A stretch of 64,000 nt of DNA, taken from Dendrocalamus latiflorus. Taxonomy: Eukaryota; Streptophyta; Magnoliopsida; Poales; Poaceae. Positions 20,620 to 31,448 of this stretch are shown in pieces. The translations under genes and the position numbers were made by a program. Under the pieces are notes generated by a model, which was not told where the DNA came from, made no database searches, and saw only the letters and a list, made by a program, of their open reading frames with translations. The number at the start of each line of letters is the position of its first letter. The stretch's first letter is position 1. Location: contig CM029664.1 of the NCBI GenBank assembly GCA_017311315.1, positions 21,960,302-22,024,301 on the forward strand, given 5' to 3'.

Positions 20620-22114
20620 ACTAGAGTGGTTCTTTCTCTCAGTTGCTTAGACTTCTTCCTCTCATCTTATGATTCTAGGATGCTGCTTATTAGTTGTGTC
20701 TTTTCTCTCTAGGTTGAGTTCACTCACTTCCTATAGGTCTAGTGAGGGTTGGGCCCCCTTGGCTAGACAGGGAACGTGTTTACTCCCTAGTGTGTTAGAA
20801 GACCAGCTGGTAGTCCTAGAGTCATATGGAGTAGATGAGAGCTAGTCTGAGCCATAGTATTCTCTATATCTTGTCTATTCTTTAAAGACTGCCATTTGTT
20901 CTTTTTATCCTAGCTTCTTTCCTCTTGTTTATTGCTTTGGTTCAGAGGGAGTTCATTTGAGATTTGCTAGAATTTAAAGATGACTTAACTCAACTTGAAC
21001 CAAATTGTTTCTCATGCTGAGGGAGAGCTGGATTTTCTTGCATTTCATGTCATTTAAATTCAGCATTATGCATTGTAATATAATTATATGGAGCCTTGAT
21101 TATTATCCTTTTATGACATGATAAAACTGCATTACATCTTGCCATGATTTGTGCTAGGGTGCTAGATTTATCATGACTTTCTATGTGCAGTCTAGTTTTT
21201 GCCATGATAGCTTGAGTAAATGTGCACAACTTAAATTAAATCATGTCATGTTAGATATGTGACTAGTCTGTCTCTAGTTATCCTTTTATGATTCATGCTA
21301 TGTCAAATAAGCTAAGTTGAGTCTTGAGTCTATGTTGAGCTTTAGATTGAACTATGTTAGTTCTTTGGTGAAGCATGAGTTAGTATTAACTCATTGTTCT
21401 TGAACTAAATTCAGAAATTGCAAAAAATTCTCTTTTGTGTGAAAAAACCGATCGCACCAATTCTTTCTCATGAGACTACTTGCCCTTGCATTAGGCATGA
21501 ACTCAGGGGGAGTTTTGGATGACCAAGATCATTTCCTTTAGCTCCTTGCTTGGAGTGATCGCATAAGGCTTGAGATCTAGTACATGACTAAACAAAAAAA
21601 TGGTTGAAAACAACTATAGATTTCTAAAAAGAAAATTGTGTCAAATGTGCTAAATTTGCTCAATTACAAAAAATGCCAAGTACTTGAACAAATGTCTCAT
21701 TTTTGAACTTATAGTACTCTAAATTGACTCAATGTTAGCTTCTTGGTTACACTTAGAATATTAACATGGTTTGCATCATCTTTGGATACCTTTAGCTAAA
21801 CTATGATCTCGAATGACTTGACATGCTAAGCAATACATCTAAATTTCGGATTATGGCTTATTTGTCTTTAGCTTGTCTATACACGAATTGTTATGATTTA
21901 GATAGCATTTTCTTTTGTTATGGTTTGGTGTAATACTCAGAAGGTCATTTTGGATAATCTTGATGGCTCCTTATGCGTAAAATAAACAAAATACAGTCAC
22001 TCCATTTCACTCTTGTTCTATTTTCTTCCATGCATCTTGATGATTTTATTGCCAAAGGGGGAGAATAATGGAGAAAAAAGATATAACAGGGGGATTTTCT
22101 GAAGCTTTTGAGAA
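20620..22114 (+). other. 3' non-coding region of Copia element 1 with multiple purine tracts
   Basis: About 1.5 kb without coding capacity, colinear with 49451-50800 of Copia element 2. Polypurine-like GGGGGAG motifs occur near 20520 (upstream edge), 21503 and 22053. Several such tracts between pol and the 3' LTR are a reported Sirevirus trait. The last one, next to the 3' LTR in element 2 (50951), has been deleted here. Confidence 0.7.
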
Positions 22115-22254
22115 AAAAATTGCCCCTTGTTTGTGATGAGTAATTGACCCTTGTTTTAGAAAAGATTGAGTTTGGTTTTTGAAGTTTGTGCTGTCTCTGC
22201 AAAGTCATAAGCCTTAGAGAGTGGTTGGCAGACCATTTAAGACCACGTTGTGCC
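22115..22254 (+). repeat. Truncated 3' LTR of Copia element 1
   Basis: Matches positions about 30-170 of the 5' LTR (TTTGTGATGAGTAATTGACC ... GACCACGTTGTGCCG) and then stops abruptly at about 22254, next to the 3' flank of the GST gene. The first ~25 bp of the LTR are also missing. Confidence 0.85.
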
Positions 22255-22340
22255 GCTCACGCGCTTTGACTCGTAACTGAGAAATCAAGAGACCCGTTTA
22301 CTTATTAAGCAAATCACCCAAAGCTTATGCTAGTGCATCC

Positions 22341-22346
22341 TTTATT
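22341..22346 (-). terminator. Candidate poly(A) signal of the GST gene
   Basis: AATAAA on the minus strand about 85 bp downstream of the GST stop codon, in a suitably AT-rich context. A second near-match, AATAAG, lies closer to the stop. Confidence 0.5.
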
Positions 22347-22427
22347 AAGTTTCACTTATTCTCAAAAAGCAGGATCTCGATCGGAAGGTACACAAGCAGC
22401 ATAGCGACAGGTACACTGATTTTCTAA

Positions 22428-23306
22428 TTAAGCAGTTGCCTTCATCATCTCTACAACCATCTTGACAGTCGGCCTAGCCAATATGTCATTGATCCAAGCC
22501 TTCACATGAGGGTACTCATCAAGCAGTGATGCATGGGGAGTAGCCAAGAAGTAGTATGCAGTTGGGAAATGGCTCAGATCCGCCAGGCTGATGAAATCTC
22601 CAGCTATGTACTTGAACTTTGATAGGCGAGCCTCATACACTTCGAATGTTTTCTTAAGTTTCTCCAAATTCTCTTCAACAAGCTTCGCATCAGTTTCTCC
22701 ACCAAGGTACACAGGGACGATGAGGCATTGGTAGATGATCACAGCCATGGGCCTGTCATATTGGTGGGACTCAACCTCTAGCCACACATCAACCGTGGCC
22801 GAGTCAGAAAGGCTGTCCCCTTTCAGAAGTTCAGAGTTGTTCTTGCGAAGCACATACTTCGAAATTGCACGCGATTCTGTCAAAATAGTTTAATATATGT
22901 ATGGATGAATAATAAGAAAAGAGAATTAAGAACATGATTGCATAATGGGAAAGCAAAATATTATCTCACCAAAGAGAATCAAATCACCATCCTGAAGAGC
23001 TGGGACTTGACCAAATGGCTGTAAGGCAAACACAACATAATTAAAACAAGAATGGGAAGCATGTAAATCTACATGTTAATAGTAATAAGCCATAGTTTGG
23101 TATAGAGTCCATTCAAACTAGTAGAAACATTAACAAACAGAAAGTTATAAATTACTTACATTACGAGCAGTATGTTCCATGTTCTTGTGCTCACCCGTGG
23201 AGAAATCAATGGGAACAACCTCGTACTGCATCCCAGCCTCCTCCAAACATGCCAGGACGCGTGCTACGTTGGTCGACATTGGCAGCCCATATACCGTAAT
23301 GGCCAT
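22428..23306 (-). CDS. GSTF: Phi-class glutathione S-transferase, three exons, apparently intact
   Basis: Catalyses conjugation of glutathione to electrophiles in the cytosol (detoxification, herbicide and stress response). The exons I can place are 23306-23160 (147 bp, ends AAT|GTAAGT), 23018-22970 (49 bp, after ...TTACAG, ends G|GTGAGA) and 22876-22428 (449 bp, after ...TTTGACAG). Together they give 645 bp, or 214 residues plus stop, the usual phi-class length and exon pattern. The N-terminal thioredoxin-like domain has the catalytic serine in YGLPMSTNVARV (Ser11). The glutathione-site pieces are GEHKNMEHTARN, NPFGQVPALQDGD and the ESRAI serine. The helical C-terminal domain follows, with LSKFKYIAGDFISLADLSHF and YPHVKAW. 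I chose ATG 23306 (MAITVYG) over the in-frame upstream ATG at 23327 because it matches the family start. No stop or splice defect is seen. It is the only convincing host gene here. Confidence 0.93.
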
Positions 23307-23689
23307 CTCTCTTTGGAATCCAAGCACAAATGGATTGGAAATGTTGGAAGCTATGAAGTGTCCATAGATGAGAGCATGGTTTTGAAGTTATTTGGTGAAT
23401 CAAAAGTAAATCTTTTTCCGGAGCGTTACGGGCATGATGCCATGATATACACCAAACAAGCAACATAAAGGATATAGGACAAATGAAGACAAATGAAATA
23501 TCTTCTATTGAAAAACGCTAACTGTTGCCAAATATTTCCTTCATCCAAGTAACACATAAAAGAGAGAAACTATATCAACCAAAATCATGATCCAATATAA
23601 AAGATAATTTTCTCAGTCTCAGAATAAACAAAAAGTAAATATTAAACTAGATAATTCTAGTAAATAAAAAGACTTCATTTATCAATAAT
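23307..23689 (-). promoter_or_regulatory. GST upstream region
   Basis: Immediate 5' flank of the GST gene. No strong TATA box is visible; weak candidates on the minus strand are GTGTATATCATGG near 23445 and CCTATATCC near 23473. Otherwise AT-rich with no recognised motif. Confidence 0.35.
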
Positions 23690-24252
23690 AAATATAGGTG
23701 TATCTTTTGTATCATCTATATAATATAAATAAAAACTATGAAAAAATAGCTGGATGAAACATCTTTCTTTTAACAGTAAATAAATATGTGAGAAACTATA
23801 GAAACATTAGATGAATGGAATATTTTATATTTTCAGTGAAAAATTTGTATGTTTTGTACCATTTTGAGATCTAAAAATAAGTGACAAACTACCAAAGACA
23901 TTAGCTGGATGAAACATCTTTTTTTTTCAATAAATTAACGTGTATCTCTTGTACCATTTTGAGATCTAAGAATAAATGAGAACTATCAAAGACATTAGCG
24001 GAATGAAACGTCTTATTTTTTCAATAATTAAATGTGCATCTTGTGTACCATTTTGATATCTAAAAATAAATGAGAAACTATTAAATACATGAGCTGGATG
24101 AAACATCCTCTGTATCAGTAAATAAACGTGCATCTTGTGTACCATTTTGATATCTAAAACTAAAAGAGAAACTACCAAAGACAATAGCTAGATGAAAAAT
24201 CTTCTTTTATCAGTAATTAAATTCTTGTGCACCATTTCGAGATCTAAAAATA
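23690..24252. repeat. About 94-bp tandem array upstream of the GST gene
   Basis: TTGTACCATTTTGAGATCTA plus GAGAAACTACCAAAGACAT plus AGCTGGATGAAACATCTT recur. The GTACC landmark is at about 23856, 23951, 24044 and 24139, with a GCACC variant at 24229 (periods 95, 93, 95, 90). A partial unit starts near 23700. About six diverged copies, AT-rich. Confidence 0.85.
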
Positions 24253-25211
24253 ACTGGACCTATCCCTTAAATAATATTTTTTATCCATATTTGTTGGGCA
24301 TTTTGGTAGTTCGACGTGTAAACTGTAAACTTGTGCCCAACAAATTTCACGATATTCTTCATTGGGCGTAATTTTTTACATAGGTTCATGCTACAGGTAT
24401 TATTTGATTTATTTCAAACGGGCCATTACCCTTTGTTCAATGTTCACATTAAAGATAACAATTAGAGCCTACTGAAAGGAGGATTTTTAGAAGACTTTGA
24501 TCTTATACGAAATTTTTTGATATAGGTGTTCAGAACAAAAGATTTACCTATTAGACTTCCTATCAAATTCTAATGGATTGGCTCGTTCCAAAGGTATTAT
24601 AGAGGAAATAAAAATTTCTAACTAATTAATGTTTTCTTTCATGTCTTGTACAAGATAAGTTTTCCCCCCAAATCCCGATGTGTTCTTGTAATTGTGGAGG
24701 CTAACACATGAACGATGGATCAATTCTTAGGGGTGAAAATGTTTCACTCAAATCTTAGAACAAATAAATATTTATTTTTTAAATTGTTAAGATTTTTTAA
24801 ATTGTTAAGCTTTTTTTCTATGCATCATCATGTCCTATTTATAACTTATAGTAGGTTGTTTACAACTAGAGCTACTACTTAATTTAAGTTGTAAAATTTA
24901 ACTTTACATCTCATTAATTAATGTCTAAGAAAGGCAATGACATAAATGATGACCTTAACTTTGGTCATGATATATATGTTGACTTCAATTATATGCTGAC
25001 ATGTGTGTTAACATCATTTGATTGCTGACATATATGATGACATCACATACTTCATGGCTAAGTATGCTGACACATGCGATGATATTATCTAGTTGCTGAC
25101 ATATGCAATGACATCACATACTTCATAACTACGTGGCTACTAGTGGCACTGTAAAAATAGAATTATAAATTTCAGAGGCATTACTACGAAGTGTTATATA
25201 AGATTAATATA
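24253..25211. other. AT-rich intergenic interval with small repeats
   Basis: No gene found. A 12-bp inverted repeat (ATTTGTTGGGCA ... TGCCCAACAAAT) with a ~33-bp loop lies near 24288-24345. Near 24950-25130 the motif GCTGACATATATGATGACAT recurs, the clearest pair being 25022 and 25093, each followed by CACATACTTCAT. Otherwise unremarkable. Confidence 0.5.
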
Positions 25212-28140
25212 TACTAGCAAATACTAGAAAATCTAGATCATGTCGTAGGGCATTGATCACTTCTTGGATTTTTCATACAAAAGCAACGTACTTGACTAAC
25301 GACCTATGTGATTCCAAAAAGTTAGCCTTAGTCGTTGCGAAAGAAGGAAAGACTACAATAGAGTTATCTATGGAGAAAATATGTTTACTTGTCAATTAAT
25401 TGTTGGACAACTGTAAAGTTGGTTTTGATCCACTTTAGGGAATCAAGGTACATTACCATGTTGCATTTTGGTATAATTACAATTAGAATCCAATGGAACC
25501 TACATAGGTATGTCATCATGGTCATTAAACTTAAGTTCGTGTTGCTTATAAAGTATAATCAACAAGTATACCCACTAGTGCAGTACTTACCCCTGTTTGT
25601 AGGGCATAAGTGTGAATTCTTGTTGTGGTGAGCCACCAATGTCATGATCATGTAATTCTCAACGAAGGATGCATTCTTCTTGATGATATTTATGAAGACC
25701 AATTGTGGGTTGAGGAAACCTACCGGTGATTTCGTTACTTTGGCTTCAGTCACCATGTATATATACACACACAAAAGCAATGAGTTATATATGACATTTA
25801 TCGGTATTACATGAACATAGATCATGATTATACACATTTACAGTGTCCAGCATCAAATGAGTGAGACACGGCCTGAACTTGACGTTGACACCTAAGCGTC
25901 GTTTTCCCTTTAGCTTGTTGGCCTGTTCTATGCACCACGCATGCAATGTTTGGCAATCCAGTCCTAGCGTTTTGAGGCGCTCTATCAGAACGACCAACGG
26001 CTTGTCTAGTATGACTTTCTGGGCCAACGGCAAGTAGGGGATATCATTGGTCTTTTTTGGTTTGCCCTTGCCACCTCAATGTTTAGAGGTCGACTTCATG
26101 GTTGTCAATCGAGCATGACATGTAGATGCATGTGATTTACTGTGCCCTGGCCGTGTCAGTGCAGGTAACTATGGTGTTGGTAGCTCTGGTGCAAATAGCT
26201 CCCGTGGACTTGGCACCGGTGCAGGACCTTTATGTAAAGTTGACACCGGTGTAGGACTCTCCAGGCAGATGTCCCTCTTAGGCTACCGGATGAATGTTTC
26301 AATGGCTTGCCCTAAAGTCACGACCTCATCATTGAGGGGCATCTGCAGTAGGATGACCTCGAAATTGGCATGGACACCATCCACATTCACTTTTGTGAAG
26401 CCTAGCGCTAGAGTTACACCATGCACCAAGACCCCAGCATCGGATGGATACGCCTGACCCCAAACAGCTTACATGGCAACAGAGACGTATCTCACTTAGA
26501 TCTTGCACTTCATAGCCACTTACATAATGATATGATATAAAATTAGCTACTCTAACAAGCCTATCAATAGATCGAGCATTCCAGAGATAATAATTATTAC
26601 CAGGATGTCATTGACAAGAAATCTATGGTCACTTTCTGAGGTAGCGTTGGACGCGTAGCTACTACGGTTGGGAGCTGGCTAGCACAGGAACGGTGGGGCT
26701 TCCAATTGATTTCCCCTAAACCTTTCCTGCATGCTCTCCATCTGCCATTGCATCTCATCTCTGATGGCATTAGTGATCTCCTCTCATAGCTTTGCCTCGT
26801 GCTCAGCTTTGGCTCTCTTCCTACTATAGTACACTTTGGAATCCTCTGAGAATCTCAGTTTCCATGAAACATAAAGACCAACTCTTCTTGTGCGACCCGG
26901 TTGCTCGTTGTTTCCCAGGGCCACGGAGAGTATATCTCTTTCCCTGACTGCCTGGAATGAGCCTTGGGAAAATTCTACACTCAGCACTTCCTACAAGAGC
27001 CTGACATGTTATTTCACTTTCTATGAAGTTATGGAGTAATTACAAACTAGGTAGTTTGATATCTTACCAGACGGTGGGACACTTCCTCATCTGTGGGGTT
27101 TCGGAAAGAGATGGCCCTGATGACATGGTAGATGACCTTGCTCTTATCCAGTTTCAGATGCGTTCATCAGGGATCCCAGCAAATTGCGGGGAGACCTCCC
27201 ACAGGATTGCCTGCCTGTCCTCCTTCCTCTATTGTGGGATATTACCTGTATATCTAGTGGTGCTGAGTCCATAGGGGTGCTTGTTTTTTGCTTGGAGGGC
27301 TCTGTGCACTGCACTTTCACTCCTAAATTATCTATCATCTTCTTCGCTACAAACTCTTATAGCACGATTCCAGGAACGGACACTTCTGGAAGGACGTCAG
27401 ATCCTTCTCCGCGTATAGCTTGATAAGCATGCTCTTGAAGTTCTTCCATGCTTTGCACACCGCTAGCAATGCATGTCGTTGCACAAAGGCCTGGTGTTCT
27501 TCCAGAATCTCGAATGATCTAAAATTTCCATCACTAGCTCATTTTTCTAACCTTGGCTCAAATCCTTTTGTGAATAGTATGTGATCTCAACCCATTCCAG
27601 TGCAACTATTCCAACCATTCTCTAGAATGCGGACACTGGTTGACGAGGATTGAGATGGGTCCCAGATGCATCGACATCCATGATGATAAATTGGTCTTCA
27701 GGCCTTTTTGATAGTCCTCTTCCATGCACTTGAATTTTCTAGAAAACAGTGCATCACCCGCATGAGGCGATGATGATGAAAAATGAGCGGACGACATCTT
27801 CACAAGACAATAGAAGTGATGAAGAAACAGAGAGTACTAGTGAAATGGCTGCCAGTAATAAATGACAATAAGAATCAATTCAAGCTTTGCCCCTACTGTC
27901 TTCTCGGTGGCTTGGATTGTTGAAAATTAGGAGGTTTTAGCAATAATTTTAGGTTAATTCCAAACCCAAGTATTAACAATAAAGCATATATCCAGCATTT
28001 CGTAAATGACATAAAGATAAACATATTATCACTCAAAATAGATAAAACATTCAGATAATTAACACATGATAATATGTCCGTACAAAAAGGGTGGGCATTT
28101 ATGAACTACATATTGCACAGTTTAAAGTTGTGAATTTGCT
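25212..28140 (-). mobile_element. CACTA-type element fragment 3 (Ptta-gene part)
   Basis: Defined by the minus-strand Ptta-type gene remnant and the downstream segment shared with 9275-9682. TACTAGCAAATACTAGA at 25212 resembles CACTAGCAAATCCTAGA at 29164 and the inner part of the CACTA terminus at 35930 (GCTAATACTAGAC), so it may be a decayed terminus. Boundaries are uncertain. It could also be the second-gene half of the same large element as 29164-35930, because gene order and strand would fit, but the subterminal repeats at 29190-29430 argue for a boundary there. Confidence 0.5.
25785..27803 (-). pseudogene. Ptta/En/Spm-type CACTA accessory protein remnant
   Basis: Read from 27803 downward: an N-terminal block with FSRKFKCMEEDYQKGL, a block ending KVIYHVIRAISFRNPTDEEV near 27140-27060 with a GT border, then RDILSVALGNNEQPGRTRR near 26900 and an E/Q-rich coiled-coil piece (EMQWQMESMQERF). 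The C-terminal part has AYPSDAGVLVHGVTLALGF and PLNDEVVTLGQAIETF near 26460-26280, and YLPLAQKVILDKPLVVL near 26030. 'ALGN.E..GR.R' and the 'LG.A..TF..WP' type ending are usual in plant Ptta/Transposase_24 CACTA proteins. In-frame stops occur (e.g. near 26786, 26280 and 26070). Its sister at 2389-5027 is a different, diverged copy. Confidence 0.65.
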
Positions 28141-28232
28141 CTCAGTTGAGGAGTTGCACAAGATTAAATCTTGGCCTTCTTCCACTCTTGTCAATATATC
28201 AATAATCAAAGTGACTATCTCTTTACTATTCT

Positions 28233-28426
28233 GCATGCTTTAAGCACAAATAGAAATAGAGAACTACTACTGCAGTGCCAAATAGAGTTTCGACAATAAC
28301 CAGAAGTATGACAATGTATAAATTATCTCAGATAGGAGACAAAGTCAATAGCATGCTTTAAGCACAAACAGAAATAGAGAGCTGCTACTGCAGTGCCAAA
28401 TAGAGTTTCGACAATAACCAGAAGTA
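28233..28426. repeat. 118-bp direct tandem duplication
   Basis: GCATGCTTTAAGCACAAA and the following ~75 bp at 28233 recur at 28351 with a few substitutions (e.g. CTACTACTGCAG versus CTGCTACTGCAG). The second copy diverges after AGAAGTAT. No coding function. Confidence 0.85.
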
Positions 28427-28780
28427 TATAACAGATATATGCTACTACAGTATCAACTGAATTCAGTAATAATTAGGACAACAGTAACTATATCGAAATA
28501 GAAGTATCTATCTTAGCTATTGATAAAATCAAAAGCTACTAGAATACTTCAATTGATAGTCACAATGATCTGTAATCTGACTAGTTTTTTCATTGAGCAA
28601 TCTCAAAAAGCCCACAATCTATTATGCAAAAGTCCTCCCAGTGCTAGTACTATTCACATATTTTCAAAGATAATGAACTGAACTACTAGCACGACAAACT
28701 TTATGCAGGATAGAAATTTTAGAAACTAAAAACTCACTAGGCAGTGGCAATCCAAGCCACCGAGAAGGCAGTACGGGCAA
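28427..28780. other. No feature recognised
   Basis: AT-rich, non-coding on inspection. Possibly the upstream region of the minus-strand CACTA accessory gene. Confidence 0.35.
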
Positions 28781-29160
28781 GGCTTGTTGCAAGAATGATG
28801 TACCCCATGAGGCCATGAGCCATGAGGACAGAGCAGATCACTAAGGTCATGACCGGGGTAACTACCTTGCTCGGGGAGGAGGGCAGCACACTCGGGGAGG
28901 AGGCGGTGTACGTGCTCACAGAGGAGGCATGCTCAAGGAGGAGGCACACCAGTGAGGAGGTGATGGGCTCGGGGGAGAAGGCGACGGCTCGTGCTCGGGG
29001 GGGAGACGGTGGCTCATGCTCAGGGAGGAGGCGACAGGCTCGAGGGAGGATGTGGTGTGCTCGGGGAGGAGACGACGGCTCGAGGGAGGAGGCATGCCCT
29101 GGGAGGAGGCGAGCCGGGAAGGAGGCGGTGACTCATGCTCGTTGGAGTCTGAGTGCATGG
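28781..29160. repeat. GGA-rich minisatellite-like stretch
   Basis: Irregular copies of CTCGGGGAGGAGGC and CTCGAGGGAGGAGGCATG from about 28865 to 29145. The minus strand would read as Ser/Pro-rich low-complexity protein. The part near 28740-28870, read on minus, encodes a hydrophobic stretch (VICSVLMAHGLMGYIILATS), which could be a captured gene scrap, but no family is recognised. Confidence 0.5.
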
Positions 29161-29189
29161 GAGCACTAGCAAATCCTAGAGTCCGAATA

Positions 29190-29430
29190 TAAATATGTTA
29201 GACATCATAGACAATTCTAAACTATAACCATCTATGATAATACACATCACAAACAGATCTAATTTAGAACCATCTATGATAAATTCACATCACAGACGGT
29301 TCTACTCTAGAACCATATGTGATAAATTTACATCACAGACGGGTTTTACTTTAGAACCATCTATGATAAATGCACATCACAGACAGTTCAAAAATAAAAC
29401 CATCTGTGAATCACATTTCAATCATATGCA
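29190..29430. repeat. Left subterminal repeats of CACTA element 2
   Basis: AACCATCTATGATAAATTCA and CACATCACAGACGGTTC occur four to five times at about 52-bp spacing, the same core (CATAGACGGTT / AACCGTCTATGA) as at the right end. Confidence 0.8.
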
Positions 29431-29435
29431 TAAAT

Positions 29436-29820
<385 letters not shown>

Positions 29821-31448
29821 TGTAAATACAAAACATACGACATATAAATATTTCATTCATCATTCCACTTACTTATTTCCTTTAAAAATTATCACTTTAT
29901 GATGATTGACGTGTATGTAGCTAGTTTCGTCACATTCTTCTTCCTCGACCCTTATTCCATTTTCAAAAGGAGGCAACTTGTCAAATTGATTGTATTCTTC
30001 CTCGTCCACTACATTCTCAATTCTAATAGTCCTCCTTTTTCCATGAATAACTACGTAGCGCTTATTTGCCTGGTCGGTTACATAGAAAACTTAAACAACT
30101 TGGTTAGTGAGTACGAATGGTTCATCTTTGTAACTAACACATTTGAGGTCCACGGTAGTGACACCGTACTTGTCGACCTTCACCTGTGGGAGATGGATCC
30201 AACAGCACTGAAATAGGGGATCTTTGAAAACACGTAGTCAAGCTCCCAAATCTCCTCTATGAACCCAAGTAGGAGCTCCTTAACCCATCGGTACTGAATG
30301 CACCTATGCGGACACCATTGTATTAGTTAGTGCACTTTACATCCTAGGCTTGCATATAGAATTCTTTTCCTTGCCATGTCACAACTGCAAATATTGGCTC
30401 TTTTGCCAACCATGTCAGCATATCACTTGATGAGCTCCTAGCGAGTCACACCTTCAATCATTGGTTGAACCGACTATTGTGTTGTCTCCTGATCCAAACA
30501 TTCGGCCGTTCTGGATTCTGTTGCCGAAGCATGTCCTTATGCTAGTTGATATACAGGGGCACTTCAGTCATGTGTTGCAAGACTATGAAATAGGCTTAAG
30601 CATACGCATCTATATCTGGAGTGATTACTTACCTTCTGATGGTCCTGATACCCTCGCGCCTCCCCACATGGCGAGATCGAGGCACCCCTATTGGTTTGAC
30701 CTGAGCTATGTAATCGACACAAAACTCAATAACCTCTTCGGTTGCATAACCTTCAACGATGCTGCCCTCCGGCCGAGATCGATTCCGTACATAGGACTTG
30801 AAAATACCCATGAACCTCTCGAACGGGTACATGCTACGTAGGAACACGGGCCTGTACATATTTATCTCTCACACAATGTGAACAATGAGATGGACCATAA
30901 TATCAAAAAACAATGGAGGGAAATACATCTCAAGATAACATAGAGTCATCACCACCTTGTCCTGTAGAGCATCTAGTCCTTTGGGATCGGTGACCTTTTG
31001 AGCAATTGTGTTAAAGAAATAACACAGCCTCTTGATTGTCTCTCGAACCTTGATCGGCAAAACACTTCTAATTGTAATAGGGAGCATATGTGTCATAAGC
31101 ACATGATAATCATGAGACTTCATGCCAATTAACTTTAAATCTTTCATCGAAACAAGTTTCTTCATGTTGTCAGAGTAACCAGATAAAACTTTCACACCAT
31201 GCAAGCACAACACAGTTCAGTTCTCTCAGCCTTGACAGAATGTAACAAGCAGGGGGAGAGTACATTCATCCTTTATCAGTTTTTTGTCAGTGCTAACTCA
31301 AGTCTAATGTCCATATCAACTAAGTCAAGCTGTGCGTTGACACCATCCTTTGTTTTGTCACAAATGTTTAGTAAGAGACCAATTAGGCTGTCACATATAT
31401 TCTTCTCTACGTGCACGACATCGATGCAGTGGAAACTTCTAGGTGCTC

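Larger units (their letters stand above)
10753..22254 (+). mobile_element. Copia element 1 (Sirevirus-type), decayed, 3' truncated
   Basis: Order seen: 5' LTR (10753-13355), primer-binding site (13358), gag, pol with protease-integrase-RT-RNase H in Ty1/copia order, a long 3' non-coding stretch with several GGGGGAG purine tracts, then the first ~140 bp of a 3' LTR. Large gag with CxxC modules, integrase before RT, and multiple purine tracts are Sirevirus features (family knowledge). The coding part has many stops and frameshifts. The polypurine tract next to the 3' LTR and the LTR start are deleted, so the element is dead. Because the 3' LTR is cut, no target duplication can be checked. Confidence 0.88.

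Noticed and set aside
23145..23327. Upstream in-frame ATG (23327) as GST start
   Set aside because: It would add seven residues (MLGFQRE) before the conserved phi-class start MAITVYG; family length supports 23306.
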